Part shown: piece after piece, positions 9,299 through 18,024 of the stretch
How positions within the stretch are numbered: position 1 is the first letter of the stretch
Layout of the letters: every line of letters begins with the position of its first letter
Source: Actinomycetota bacterium
GTDB lineage: Bacteria > Actinomycetota > Acidimicrobiia > Acidimicrobiales > JAJPHE01
Length of the DNA stretch: 64,000 nucleotides
Direction of reading: 5' to 3'
NCBI GenBank assembly: GCA_021325435.1
Contig: JAJPHE010000118.1
Span: 42,036 to 106,035 of the forward strand
Translations under genes and position numbers: made by a program
Notes under the pieces: generated by a model
Databases searched by the model: none
What the model saw: only the letters and a program-made list of their open reading frames with translations
Told to the model about the DNA's origin: nothing

Positions 9299-10776
9299 CC
9301 TCCATCCCGCCCGTCCCGGGCCCAGACATGGTCTCCTCCTCGAGCGCGGAGCTCGCCCCCCTCGTCGCCCGCGGGGCGGTTATCAACCTGGTGGCCACGG
9401 CGGTGCTGACCGCCTGCTCCATCGCCCAGGCGATCATCGTCCCCCGTTTGCTGGGCCCATCGACGATCGGCGTGTTCGGGGTGGCGATGGGCGGCGTCAT
9501 GATCGGCGTGACCATCAAGACGATCGATCTGCCGACCAAGCTCGTCCAAGAGCGGGAGGTCGATCTGGCCACCGCCTACCGGGTGGCGTTCACCCTCGAG
9601 ATCATCCTGGCCAGCATCTTCTTCCTGGTCATCCAGGGGGTGGCGCCCTTGCTGGCCTGGGCCTACCACCGCCCGATCCTGTGGCCGGTGACGTCCCTGC
9701 TGGGCCTGGCCGTGTTCTCCGCCGCGTTCACCGAACTCCCTGCTGCCGTCCCGTTCCGCCAGATGCGCTATCTGCGGCGCCGGCTGATCTCCTCCACGTC
9801 TCCCCTCGTGAGCTTCGGCGTGACGGTCGGCGCCGCCTTCGCCGGCCTGCAGATATGGAGCCTGGTGGCGGGCACCCTGGCCGGGGTGGCCGCCTCGGCT
9901 GTCGTGATGCTGGTTGCCGTCCCCGTCCGCCCCGGCCTGGCGTGGGAGCGGCCAGTGGTCCGGCGCTTCCTCGGATTTGGCTGGCCGATCTGGGCCGGTG
10001 GCATCGTGTCGGCCAGCGCCGGATGGTCGGGGGTGATGGTCGTGTCGGCCACCACCGGCATGTCGGGTGTCGGCTACTGGGACCTGGCCCAGGGTTGGGC
10101 GGCGCGGGCGTTGCAGGTCGACGGGATGATCTCCGACGCCGTTTTCCCCGCCCTGTGCCGGATGCAGGACGCCCTTCCGGCGCTGCGCTCCGCCTTCGTG
10201 CGCATGTGCCGTATCTCGGTGCTCTACGCCGCCCCGGTCGGCCTCGGCATCGTGCTGTTCAGCCGACCCGCCCTCGTCCTGGTGCTGGGCGCCCGGTGGG
10301 ACCGGGCGACCGTCCTGGTGCGGGCCGAGGGGGCGGCAGCGGTGGTCAACGCCATCGGTTACAGCTGGGATGTCTTCCTGGCCGCCCGCGGGGTGACCCG
10401 CCCGCAGCTGACGGCCAGCGTGGTGGCGGCGGTGTGGATCGTCACGATCGTCATCCCGCTGCTGCTGGTCTGGGGGCTCAACGGGGCGGCGGCGTCGCTG
10501 GTGGTACTGGCGGCCGCCTTCTACGTGGTCCGCCAGCGGTACATGACCCGGCTGTTCGGGCCGCTCAACCTTGCGGCCCTAGTGTGGCGCGAGCTGGCGG
10601 GGGCCGGTGCCGCCGCTGTGGTGATGGAGCTGCTACGTCACGCCGGCTGGCGCAGCTCGACGTTGCCCGGCCTGGTCGCCCAGGGCTTCACCTATCTGGC
10701 CCTGGTCGGCGCCGCCTACGCCCTCACCAGCCGGCGCTTCGTGTTCGAGACCTGCGGGATGCTGCGGCGCCGCTGA
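9295..10776 (+). CDS. Wzx-type polysaccharide flippase (MOP superfamily)
   Basis: A 493-residue protein with about 12-14 hydrophobic segments spread along its whole length, the size and character of Wzx/RfbX or MurJ-like flippases that move lipid-linked oligosaccharide across the membrane. The N-terminal part has VPRLLGPSTIGVFGVAM, the typical first-helix region of this group (PRLLGPxxYG), and RQMRYLRRRLI near residue 155 matches a cytoplasmic loop. The GTG at 9295 overlaps the GT2 stop by 4 nt, indicating coupled expression. It is the only flippase in the window and serves the Wzx/Wzy branch, while a separate ABC exporter lies at 36.9-38.9 kb. Start and membrane character are clear; the substrate is unknown. 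Confidence 0.9.
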   Translation: MTSIPPVPGPDMVSSSSAELAPLVARGAVINLVATAVLTACSIAQAIIVPRLLGPSTIGVFGVAMGGVMIGVTIKTIDLPTKLVQEREVDLATAYRVAFTLEIILASIFFLVIQGVAPLLAWAYHRPILWPVTSLLGLAVFSAAFTELPAAVPFRQMRYLRRRLISSTSPLVSFGVTVGAAFAGLQIWSLVAGTLAGVAASAVVMLVAVPVRPGLAWERPVVRRFLGFGWPIWAGGIVSASAGWSGVMVVSATTGMSGVGYWDLAQGWAARALQVDGMISDAVFPALCRMQDALPALRSAFVRMCRISVLYAAPVGLGIVLFSRPALVLVLGARWDRATVLVRAEGAAAVVNAIGYSWDVFLAARGVTRPQLTASVVAAVWIVTIVIPLLLVWGLNGAAASLVVLAAAFYVVRQRYMTRLFGPLNLAALVWRELAGAGAAAVVMELLRHAGWRSSTLPGLVAQGFTYLALVGAAYALTSRRFVFETCGMLRRR

Positions 10777-10778
10777 GG

Positions 10779-11981
10779 TCACGACCCGATGGCGGCGTAG
10801 CGCCGGGCCAGCTCCACCGCCCCCGCCCTTTCGTTGAACCGTTCGATGACGACGGCCCGGCCGGCGCGGCCCATGCGGTGCCGTTCGGCGAGTGTCATGT
10901 CGAGGATGCGGGCCACGGCCTGCGACAAGGCATCGGGGTCGTCGCGGGGCACGAGGATGCCCGTCTCTGGTTCGACCATCTCGGGTATGCCGAAGTCGGC
11001 GCTGGCCACCACCGGCAGCTCCATGGCCATCGCCTCCTTGACGACCACTGGCATGCTGTCGCGGTCGCCCCAGCCGGCCAGGGTGGACGGGCACACGAGC
11101 ACATCGGCCCGCTCCATCTCCTGGCGTATCTGCTCCGGCGGCAGCCAGCCGGGAAGCTCGACGGCGGCCTCAAGGCCCAGGCTCCGGATACGTTCTTCCA
11201 GCTCCGGTCGCTGGTCGCCCTCGCCGACGATGAGGCAGGTTGTGTTCCGGCCCTCGGCCCGTAGCCGTCCGAGCGCCTCGAGCAGCACCGGGAACCCCTT
11301 CTTGTCCACCAGCCGACCGATGGAAAGGACCCGGTCGTGGGTTCGTTCTGCCGGCGGGGACGACCGCCGGAACAACTGAGGATCGACCCCGGCGTACTTG
11401 ACCATGAGCTTTCCCGGGTCGACGTCCGGGCACCGCTGGACGATCTGGTCGATGTTGTAACGGCAGACCGTCACCGTCAGCGCCGCGTGACGTATCTCGC
11501 GGCACAACATCCTGCAGTTGTAGATGTCGGTGGCGTGAATGGTCAGGCTGTAGGGGATGCCGCTCACCAGTGAGGCGAAGAAGGCCATCTCCCCAGCGGT
11601 GTCGGCAAAATGGGCGTGGAGGAGATCGAACCCCCGCCGGGTCGCCTCGGCCGCCAGCACCAACCCGTAAAACAGGTTGGCGAGGCACAGGCGGCTTTTC
11701 TGGCGCAGGGCGAGCAGAGTCGCCCTCAGCCCCGCGATCGGGTGACGCACCAGCACCCCTCCGGCCAATCGCAGCTGGTGCCGACGACCCATCTGGTCCA
11801 GCCACGTGGCCCGGCCGCGCATCGGCTCCGCCCGAGGATTCACGACTGGCTCGCCCGCGTCGCTGCGGGCCAGGATCGACACGATCAGGCCTGCCTCGGC
11901 CAAGGCGGCGATCTCCTCCACGATGAAGGTCTCCGACAGCTTCGGGAAGTAGCGCAGGATGTAGGCCACCCGTCGTGCCAT
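10779..11981 (-). CDS. glycosyltransferase family 4 (colanic-acid WcaL/AmsK-like)
   Basis: A 400-residue GT-B enzyme. YILRYFPKLSETFIVEEI opens the acceptor domain and is the hallmark of the WcaL/AmsK group; HAHFADTAGEMAFFASLVSG and SLTIHATDIY are the conserved acceptor-side blocks. The donor half begins around VLSIGRLVDKKGFPVLLEAL, and DSMPVVVKEAMAMELPVVAS replaces the PSxxE pattern, with E at the usual second position. The ATG at 11981 follows a short divergent gap. It ends 3 bp from the flippase gene on the other strand. Family members transfer galactose or similar in exopolysaccharide repeat units; here that is inference. Confidence 0.87.
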   Translation of the reverse strand: MARRVAYILRYFPKLSETFIVEEIAALAEAGLIVSILARSDAGEPVVNPRAEPMRGRATWLDQMGRRHQLRLAGGVLVRHPIAGLRATLLALRQKSRLCLANLFYGLVLAAEATRRGFDLLHAHFADTAGEMAFFASLVSGIPYSLTIHATDIYNCRMLCREIRHAALTVTVCRYNIDQIVQRCPDVDPGKLMVKYAGVDPQLFRRSSPPAERTHDRVLSIGRLVDKKGFPVLLEALGRLRAEGRNTTCLIVGEGDQRPELEERIRSLGLEAAVELPGWLPPEQIRQEMERADVLVCPSTLAGWGDRDSMPVVVKEAMAMELPVVASADFGIPEMVEPETGILVPRDDPDALSQAVARILDMTLAERHRMGRAGRAVVIERFNERAGAVELARRYAAIGS

Positions 11982-12013
11982 GGCGCCGATCGTAAGCTGC
12001 CTAACCTTTGGTG

Positions 12014-13201
12014 ATGGTCCTCCGGGTGCGCTTCGTGGTGCACACGGCTCAGCGTTCGGGGGCCCCGATGGGCGCCCTGCGCCTCGTCCGCTGGCTGGTG
12101 GACACCGGCCGGGCCCGGCCCTCGGTCGTGCTGCGTGAGGGTGGCCCACTCGCCTCGTCGTTCGCCTCATTGGCCCCCACCGCGGTGATCCACGACGTCG
12201 GCCGGGCACGGGTGCGGACCGCCGAACGGGGCCTCGCCTCCCTCGGCCTGAATCGCGGCGCCGCCTTCGTTACCCGCACCCGGGTCAGCCGGGCCGTCGC
12301 CCACCTGCCCCCGGCCGATGTGGTCTATCTGAACGGGGTGGGCGCCGCCTCGTCCGTCGCCAGCCTGCGCCCGGCGGGGCCGGTCGTCACCCACGTGCAC
12401 GAGCTGGCTCTCGCCATGGACACCTGCTCCACCCCGGCCGAGCGGGCCCGACTGGTCGACGTCACCGATCGGTTCCTCGCCGTGTCCGAGGGGGTGGCGG
12501 CCGTGCTGCGGGACGACTGGGGGGTGGCAGCGGAGCGGATCGAGGTGGTTCCGGCGCCGATCGACCGGCCTCCCCCCACCGGCGGCGAGGCGGACCGCCG
12601 CTCGCAGCGGCGGAGCCTCGGCCTGCCGCCCGACCGGCCGCTGCTCCTGGCCAGCGGCATCCCCTACTGGTTGAAGGGTCCCGACCTGTTCGTCCAGGTG
12701 GCGGCCCGGGCCCTCCGGCTCGGCGCCGGCGCCACCTTCTGCTGGGTGGGAGGGCTCCCGTCGGATTGGACCCGGGACGTGCTGTCCCGCGACGCCCGGC
12801 TGGTCGGCTTCGAGGACCGCATCCGCTTCGTCGCCGAGGTGCCGGACCTGTCCCCCTGGCTGCAGGCGGCCACCATGGCCCTGGTCACCTCGCGCGAGGA
12901 GGCGTTTCCCCTCTTCGCGGTGGAGGCGGCGGCCCACGGGGTGCCGGTCCTCACCTTCGCGGTGGGCGGAACACCGGAGCTGGTCGAGCGGGGCTGCGGG
13001 GCGGTCGTTCCCTACCTCGACGTCGAGGCAATGGCCCGCAGAATCTGCGAGCTACTGGAGGATCCGGCCGCCGTCTCCCGCCTCGGGGCCCGGGGCCGAC
13101 AGCTGGCCCCGGAGTTCACCGTCGAACAAGTCGGTCCCCGCGCCCTGGAGGCCCTGGAGCGGGCCACCGGATCGGCGCCCGATCACAGCACCCGTCGGTA
13201 G
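12014..13201 (+). CDS. glycosyltransferase family 4
   Basis: A 395-residue GT-B enzyme. FVVHTAQRSGAPMGALRLV opens the acceptor domain, VVYLNGVGAASSVASL and VTHVHELALAMD follow, and FLAVSEGVAAVLRDDWGV ends the N-terminal half. The donor half starts around LLLASGIPYWLKGPDLFVQV. TSREEAFPLFAVEAAAHG carries an E-x7-E-like pair. TTG 12008, GTG 12011 and ATG 12014 are consecutive codons apart by one each; I took the ATG. The 3' end overlaps the convergent gene by 19 bp. The donor sugar is unknown. Confidence 0.85.
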   Translation: MVLRVRFVVHTAQRSGAPMGALRLVRWLVDTGRARPSVVLREGGPLASSFASLAPTAVIHDVGRARVRTAERGLASLGLNRGAAFVTRTRVSRAVAHLPPADVVYLNGVGAASSVASLRPAGPVVTHVHELALAMDTCSTPAERARLVDVTDRFLAVSEGVAAVLRDDWGVAAERIEVVPAPIDRPPPTGGEADRRSQRRSLGLPPDRPLLLASGIPYWLKGPDLFVQVAARALRLGAGATFCWVGGLPSDWTRDVLSRDARLVGFEDRIRFVAEVPDLSPWLQAATMALVTSREEAFPLFAVEAAAHGVPVLTFAVGGTPELVERGCGAVVPYLDVEAMARRICELLEDPAAVSRLGARGRQLAPEFTVEQVGPRALEALERATGSAPDHSTRR

Positions 13202-14334
13202 GCCTCCAACCACTGCGGTCCCACCACCGACCAGTCGAACGAGGCTGCCCGGCGCCGGCACGCCTCCGCCATGGTGTCGTCGGAGTTGGACCGGATGACG
13301 TCCACCAGCGCTCGGGCCAGGGCACCGGCGTCGCCCGCCGGGAACGTCCGCCCCACCTCCGCCGTCACCAGCTCGGGCAGGGCACCGTGGTCGGCCACCA
13401 CCATGGGGGTGCCGGCGGCCAGGGCCTCGATGACGACCAGCCCGAAGGCCTCGTAGATGCTGGCCAAGCAACTCACCGACGCCGTCAGATATTCGATCTT
13501 CAGTTCTTCCTGGCCCATCTCTCCAAGGAACGACACCCGCTCGGCGACCTCGGTGGGGACACCGGCCAGCAGCTCGGCCCGCCGCCGTGAGTCGACCGGC
13601 CCGGCCAGGCGGAGGTGGGCGTCGGGGACCTGTTCGACGACCATCGGAAGCGCCTCGATCAGCAGGTCGACCCGCTTGCGATGGTCGCCGGGGGCAGCCG
13701 CACAGACGATCCGCCCGCCCACCGCCGCCCGTTCCCCCGAGAAGAAGCTGGCGTCGACGGCATAGGGGATCACCTCGGCGTCGATGGCGAAGGTGTCGCG
13801 CAGGTGCCGGCGCACGGCTTGGCTCGGGCAGGTCACGAGGCGCGCTCCGGTGCTCGCCCAGCTGAACAGCCAACGGTTGAGCGGCTTGCCCCGAAAGCTG
13901 GCGGGTAGCGGCATGCCGGCGTAGGTGACGAGGTAGGGGACCCGGGCCCCCCGGGCGGCGGCGGCGTCCTGGTACAGGAGGCTGTGGACCAGGTCGGGCC
14001 GGTCGCGGGCGAGCCTGGCGGCCATCGGCGGGGCGAAGGTGAGGTCCGGACCCAGCTCGCGCCACAACCGCCCCATGTCGGGGGCCCGGGTCGTGCGGAT
14101 GGGGACTCCCTCGAGCTCGTAGGCGGCTGACCGGGGTCCCCCTGCCATCAGGCTGGCGTCCACCCCGTGCGAACGCAGCCAACCGACCAGGCCCATCGCC
14201 AAACGTTCGGATCCCCGGTTGACCGCCGGCGGGGCGAACGGATTGGTCACCACCACCCGGCAACCGGCCGGCAGGCCGCTCGGCGGCAGGGGGTTCCCCG
14301 AGCCGGGTGACCCGCGCCACGAAGCACGGTTCAT
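13183..14334 (-). CDS. glycosyltransferase family 4
   Basis: A 383-residue GT-B enzyme starting at ATG 14334 (MNRASWRGS); the open frame runs further upstream but into the control region of the divergent secreted-protein gene. VTNPFAPPAVNRGSERLAMG is the acceptor loop, and DHRKRVDLLIEALPMV around residue 225 is the donor-domain opening. It is shared with the genes at 20296 (DDPRKRVEVLVRALPLV) and 34394 (SDRRKRLDVLMKAFASL), defining a third paralogue family. ASIYEAFGLVVIEALAAG gives the E-x7-E pair. It overlaps the convergent GT by 19 bp. Confidence 0.86.
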   Translation of the reverse strand: MNRASWRGSPGSGNPLPPSGLPAGCRVVVTNPFAPPAVNRGSERLAMGLVGWLRSHGVDASLMAGGPRSAAYELEGVPIRTTRAPDMGRLWRELGPDLTFAPPMAARLARDRPDLVHSLLYQDAAAARGARVPYLVTYAGMPLPASFRGKPLNRWLFSWASTGARLVTCPSQAVRRHLRDTFAIDAEVIPYAVDASFFSGERAAVGGRIVCAAAPGDHRKRVDLLIEALPMVVEQVPDAHLRLAGPVDSRRRAELLAGVPTEVAERVSFLGEMGQEELKIEYLTASVSCLASIYEAFGLVVIEALAAGTPMVVADHGALPELVTAEVGRTFPAGDAGALARALVDVIRSNSDDTMAEACRRRAASFDWSVVGPQWLEAYRRVL

Positions 14335-14386
14335 CGGGGGCCGCCCCCAGTGGGAGAAGCGTGCAGGAAATACCGTTCCAGGGTCG

Positions 14387-14425
14387 AAATCCCTAACCGG
14401 GGCAGGTAGCAAATCCCTAACCGGG
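14387..14425 (+). repeat. pair of 15-bp direct repeats upstream of a secreted-protein gene
   Basis: AAATCCCTAACCGGG occurs twice, at 14387-14401 and 14411-14425, 24 bp apart start to start, in the 131-bp gap upstream of the gene at 14466. Spacing near two helical turns suggests a regulator binding site; no protein is implied by sequence alone. Confidence 0.6.
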
Positions 14426-14465
14426 ACAATCTGCCGTTCTGGGGCTCCAGAGGTGGAGGGCTGAG

Positions 14466-15914
14466 GTGAAAAGCCGCATTTGGAAGATTACGACCGGTCT
14501 GGCATTGGGGGCGTTGGTGGCCGTGGCGCCGGCCGTTACCCCGCAGGCCGGGGCCGTCTCCACCTACCAGTCGGCACCATTCGCCACCCAAGGGGTGATC
14601 CAGAGTGTCCAGATGGCCCCCACCGGGGGCGTGGCCAGCTTCGTGCTGGGGTCCCTGAGCAACACCAGCGGGAACATCGCTCCCGGCGAGGACTCCAACG
14701 GGAACATCACCGTCGACACCGATCCGAGCAGCGTCTACTACAGCTGCAACACCCAGACGAACACCTGCGCCAAGAGCACCGACACTGCCGTCATCGTCCA
14801 AGGTGACCTGGTGTACATCACCGGCCACTACTTCGCCGAGACGAGCCAATACCAGTTCGTCCTGAGCTACGCCTTCAACCCACCCGTGGCCCCGCCGGCG
14901 AGCTCCCCGACGTCCACGCCCCAGAACCCGCAGCCCTCGTCCCTGTCTGACTACACCGACAGCAGCCTCTTCTTCGTGACGGGCCAGACGACCTCTCCGG
15001 GCACGTACCTCCTGGAAGGGCAGCTGTGGAGCCAGGACTGGGGCTTCACCATGGGCAACTTCACCGACTACGGGTGCGGCACAGCCAGCACTTGCCGGGT
15101 CAAGCAGATCGCCCTGGCCCACGGGGCCACCTGGGACCCCACCACCTCCCAATGGGTCGGCGGGCACCTGCTCATCGATCAGGACCCGATCAACACGACG
15201 ATGTGGCTGAGCTCCGACGGCGGCTGCACGTACGCCAAGACAACCGACCGGTACTCGACGGTCAACTGGGTGGGCAGCCAGCAGAGCCTCTACGTGAATG
15301 GTCACTACACCTGGGACGGGACGGACTGGCGCTTCCTGGCCACCAACATCTTCGCTCCCGCCCCGTCGACTAGCTGCCCGAGCTCCGGACCAAGTTACGG
15401 TCCCCTGAGCGCCGGGGGCGTCGTGGTGGAGAACCCCCCCAACCAGCCGGCGAGCGCCGCATCCTGCACGGCGGCCACCCCGTGTCCTATCACCTACACC
15501 GGCCAGATGGGGCCCAGTGGGCCGTTCAGCAACGGGCCCACCACCATGACCCTCAACTGGTCCTACGACCCAACCGCCACCAACTGCGGCGGCACCCAAG
15601 TGTCCAACGGTTGTTGGAGCTTCACCGGCAACTGGACCGTCGCCGCCCAGTCGCCGTCGACCACCGAGCTGGCCGGCACGCTGAGCGGCACATCCACCGC
15701 GGCCCAGGCGCCACCGAGCCCGCCGACCGGGGTCGCCGAGGCGACGGTGACGGTCACCTGCGGGCGGGGCGGATATGCCGGCTACTCCGGTAGCGGCACC
15801 TGGAATGCCGACACGACCACCGACACGTCCGGTAGCGCCCCGTACCCCGCGCCGTACAACCTCGACGGGACCTATCACTGGTCGATCGCCTGGACGCAGA
15901 GCGCCAGCTGCTAG
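14466..15914 (+). CDS. secreted protein of unknown function
   Basis: A 482-residue protein that I do not recognise. It begins GTG with GGAGG about 8 nt upstream. The first 30 residues form a Sec signal peptide: KSRIWK, a hydrophobic core (LALGALVAVAPAV) and a likely cleavage after QAGA. The mature part is rich in Thr, Ser, Gly and Asn, with several Cys (for example YYSCNTQTNTC, YGCGTASTC) that could pair outside the cell. A Pro/Ser/Thr-rich linker lies near residues 138-160. No catalytic motif, repeat or anchor is visible. Lying among GTs, behind its own repeat-containing control region, it could be an extracellular matrix or glycan-binding protein; that is a guess. Confidence 0.7.
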   Translation: MKSRIWKITTGLALGALVAVAPAVTPQAGAVSTYQSAPFATQGVIQSVQMAPTGGVASFVLGSLSNTSGNIAPGEDSNGNITVDTDPSSVYYSCNTQTNTCAKSTDTAVIVQGDLVYITGHYFAETSQYQFVLSYAFNPPVAPPASSPTSTPQNPQPSSLSDYTDSSLFFVTGQTTSPGTYLLEGQLWSQDWGFTMGNFTDYGCGTASTCRVKQIALAHGATWDPTTSQWVGGHLLIDQDPINTTMWLSSDGGCTYAKTTDRYSTVNWVGSQQSLYVNGHYTWDGTDWRFLATNIFAPAPSTSCPSSGPSYGPLSAGGVVVENPPNQPASAASCTAATPCPITYTGQMGPSGPFSNGPTTMTLNWSYDPTATNCGGTQVSNGCWSFTGNWTVAAQSPSTTELAGTLSGTSTAAQAPPSPPTGVAEATVTVTCGRGGYAGYSGSGTWNADTTTDTSGSAPYPAPYNLDGTYHWSIAWTQSASC

Positions 15915-17029
15915 TTGTCCGGGGGCGGGCGGGAGATGATCTCGCCCAATTCCCGGGCTGCCCGGTCCCACGAGTAGTAGCGCCGGGCCTCGGGCTGGCC
16001 CGCCGCGCACCGCTCGTACAGGGCGTCATCGGCCAGGGCTGAGCCGATGACCGAGGCGAGGACTTCCCTGTCCGAGCTGGGGCTGAGAACCCCCGCTCCC
16101 CCGAGGATCTCGGGGGCGGCCCCCCGGTCCAGGGCCACGCTGGGCAGCCCGTGGCAGAGAGCCTCGGCGAAGACCAGGCCGAACGCGTCGAACGGTGACG
16201 GCATAACCAGCAGGTCGTGGTTGGCCATCAGCCCCGACACCTGGGCGGGGGCGGTCGGCCCCAGATAGGTGACGCCTTCGGGGATGCCGTCCGGTAGTGC
16301 GGAGTCGGGTGGGCCGACGATGGTGAGGGTGACGCCCGGTTGGCTGAGCCTGAGCAACCTCAGCGCCCCGAGCACGTGGTCGCCTCCCTTGCCCCGCAAG
16401 GTCCGGCCCACGAACAGCAACCGGGTTCGCGGCGCCGAGCGGGGCTCGACCAGGTCGGGGGGGAGGGGCACGTTCACACCTGGAGGCACCACGTGCACCC
16501 GCGCAGGGTCGAGACCGGAGACGGAAACCAGGTGGTCGGCTACCCAGCGGCTCATGACGATGACCCCCGTCGCCGCCGCGAAGATCCGCCGCTGGCGGCG
16601 GCGGAGGCGCTCGAGGGTCGCCCGGGGCACCCCGGGATAGTTCGGCGCCGAGGCCAGGCCGTGTTCGTCGGTGAACTCGAGGAGCAGGTCCAGGCTCATG
16701 TCGTGGTACACGAAGTAAGGCAGCGAGCGCACCCCCGCCACGTCCATCATCTGCAGCACGGCATCCGCGCCGAGCCGCCGGGCCCGTCGCTCGATTTCGG
16801 TGCGGGCCCTGGTCTCGAGGCCGCCGGACAGATTCCACGCCGTGCGCCACCGCCCCGACCACCGCCGGGTGTAGGCGGCAGCGAAAAGCAGCCGCTCCCA
16901 CTGGGCCAGGTCCACCCCGACGTCGACGACGTCAGCCCCTCGGCCCAATCCGTCCCTCATGCCCGCCGCTGTCCCCGACCAGGTGCGAGCCCGGTCCTGG
17001 GCCCACAGGCAAGCAAACCCGATCCTCAT
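15911..17029 (-). CDS. glycosyltransferase family 4
   Basis: A 372-residue GT-B enzyme starting at ATG 17029 with RIGFACLWAQDRARTW. DAVLQMMDVAGVRSLPYFVY, MSRWVADHLV and VVPPGVNVPLPP end the acceptor half. The donor half opens with RLLFVGRTLRGKGGDHVLGAL, and PSPFDAFGLVFAEALCHG near residue 278 has D-x7-E instead of E-x7-E. It is a paralogue of the gene at 1884 (see shared GFAC-W and YYSWDRAAR). Its stop overlaps the secreted-protein stop by 4 bp, and only 32 bp separate its start from the divergent GT2. Confidence 0.87.
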   Translation of the reverse strand: MRIGFACLWAQDRARTWSGTAAGMRDGLGRGADVVDVGVDLAQWERLLFAAAYTRRWSGRWRTAWNLSGGLETRARTEIERRARRLGADAVLQMMDVAGVRSLPYFVYHDMSLDLLLEFTDEHGLASAPNYPGVPRATLERLRRRQRRIFAAATGVIVMSRWVADHLVSVSGLDPARVHVVPPGVNVPLPPDLVEPRSAPRTRLLFVGRTLRGKGGDHVLGALRLLRLSQPGVTLTIVGPPDSALPDGIPEGVTYLGPTAPAQVSGLMANHDLLVMPSPFDAFGLVFAEALCHGLPSVALDRGAAPEILGGAGVLSPSSDREVLASVIGSALADDALYERCAAGQPEARRYYSWDRAARELGEIISRPPPDN

Positions 17030-17061
17030 GCCCGGGACACCACGCTGCCAGACTGCCGAAT

Positions 17062-18024
17062 ATGAGCCTCCCCGGTACCGGCCGCGGGGATGCCGGTTCC
17101 GCTCCGGAGCTTCCCAGCCTGTCGGTGGTCATACCGGCATACGGCCGCTACGACCTGGTGGAGCAGGCGGTGAGCTCGGTGGACGTGGCAGCGGAGGTGA
17201 TCGTCGTCGACGACTGCTCGCCCGGGGGGGTTCCCGACGGCGTCGAGAGCTGGTCGCCCGGCCTCCGTCTCATCCGGAACCCCGTGAACCTCGGTTTCGG
17301 TGCCACCGCCAACCGGGGTCTGGCCGCGGCCGGGGGCCAGGTTCGGGTGGTGCTGAACAGCGACGCCCGTCCTCGCCCCGGTGCCCTGTCGGCACTGTTG
17401 GAGGCGTTCAGGGGCGATCCGGCCGTCGGCATCGCCGGGCCCCGGCTGGTGTTCCCCGACGGCAGCCATCAGCTCTCGGCGGCTAGGGACCCGACGGCGG
17501 CCCGGGTACTGGCCGGCAGCTTCGCCCTCAACGACGCCGTCCGGGGGCTGTTCCCGGGTGTCCGCTTCCCGTGGGAGTTTGGCATGTCGCGCGTCGATCA
17601 CGCTTCGTCCCACGACGTTGACTGGGTGATGGGTGCCTGCATCTGCATTAGGGACGTGGCGCTCGCCGACGTGGAAGGCTTCGACACTAACTACTACATG
17701 TACTTGGAGGAGGCGGACCTCTGCTACCGGGCCCGTCAGGGCGGATGGAAGATCCGCTACGTGGCCGAGGCGGTGGTTGAGCACGAGGGCCACGGCTCTG
17801 GCCGCGACCCGGCTGAGCACGCCCGCCGGCTCGTTAGCTCCGAGCGGCGCTATTTCGAGAAGACGTACGGGCCGGCCAGCCTACGGGGGTGGCGGCGCAG
17901 TCGCCTGCTCGGAAGCGTGCTGAAGATGGCGGCGTTTTCCGTGCCGGCGTTGCTGGACCGCCGCCTGCGCGACCGCTTCCGCTGGCACTGGGCGGCCGTA
18001 CAGGTCATGCGGTCGGTGCCGTAG
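17062..18024 (+). CDS. glycosyltransferase family 2, rhamnosyltransferase-like
   Basis: A 320-residue GT-A enzyme. VVIPAYGRYDLV lies at about residue 22, VVDDCSPGG at about 49-57, VVLNSDARPRPG at about 94-105 (the NSDA metal-site form), GACICIRD at about 192 and YYMYLEEADLCYRARQGG at about 211-228. The pattern resembles WbbL-type rhamnosyltransferases. A basic C-terminal tail with hydrophobic stretches could lie on the membrane. Its 3' end overlaps the convergent Wzy-like gene by 20 bp. Confidence 0.85.
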   Translation: MSLPGTGRGDAGSAPELPSLSVVIPAYGRYDLVEQAVSSVDVAAEVIVVDDCSPGGVPDGVESWSPGLRLIRNPVNLGFGATANRGLAAAGGQVRVVLNSDARPRPGALSALLEAFRGDPAVGIAGPRLVFPDGSHQLSAARDPTAARVLAGSFALNDAVRGLFPGVRFPWEFGMSRVDHASSHDVDWVMGACICIRDVALADVEGFDTNYYMYLEEADLCYRARQGGWKIRYVAEAVVEHEGHGSGRDPAEHARRLVSSERRYFEKTYGPASLRGWRRSRLLGSVLKMAAFSVPALLDRRLRDRFRWHWAAVQVMRSVP

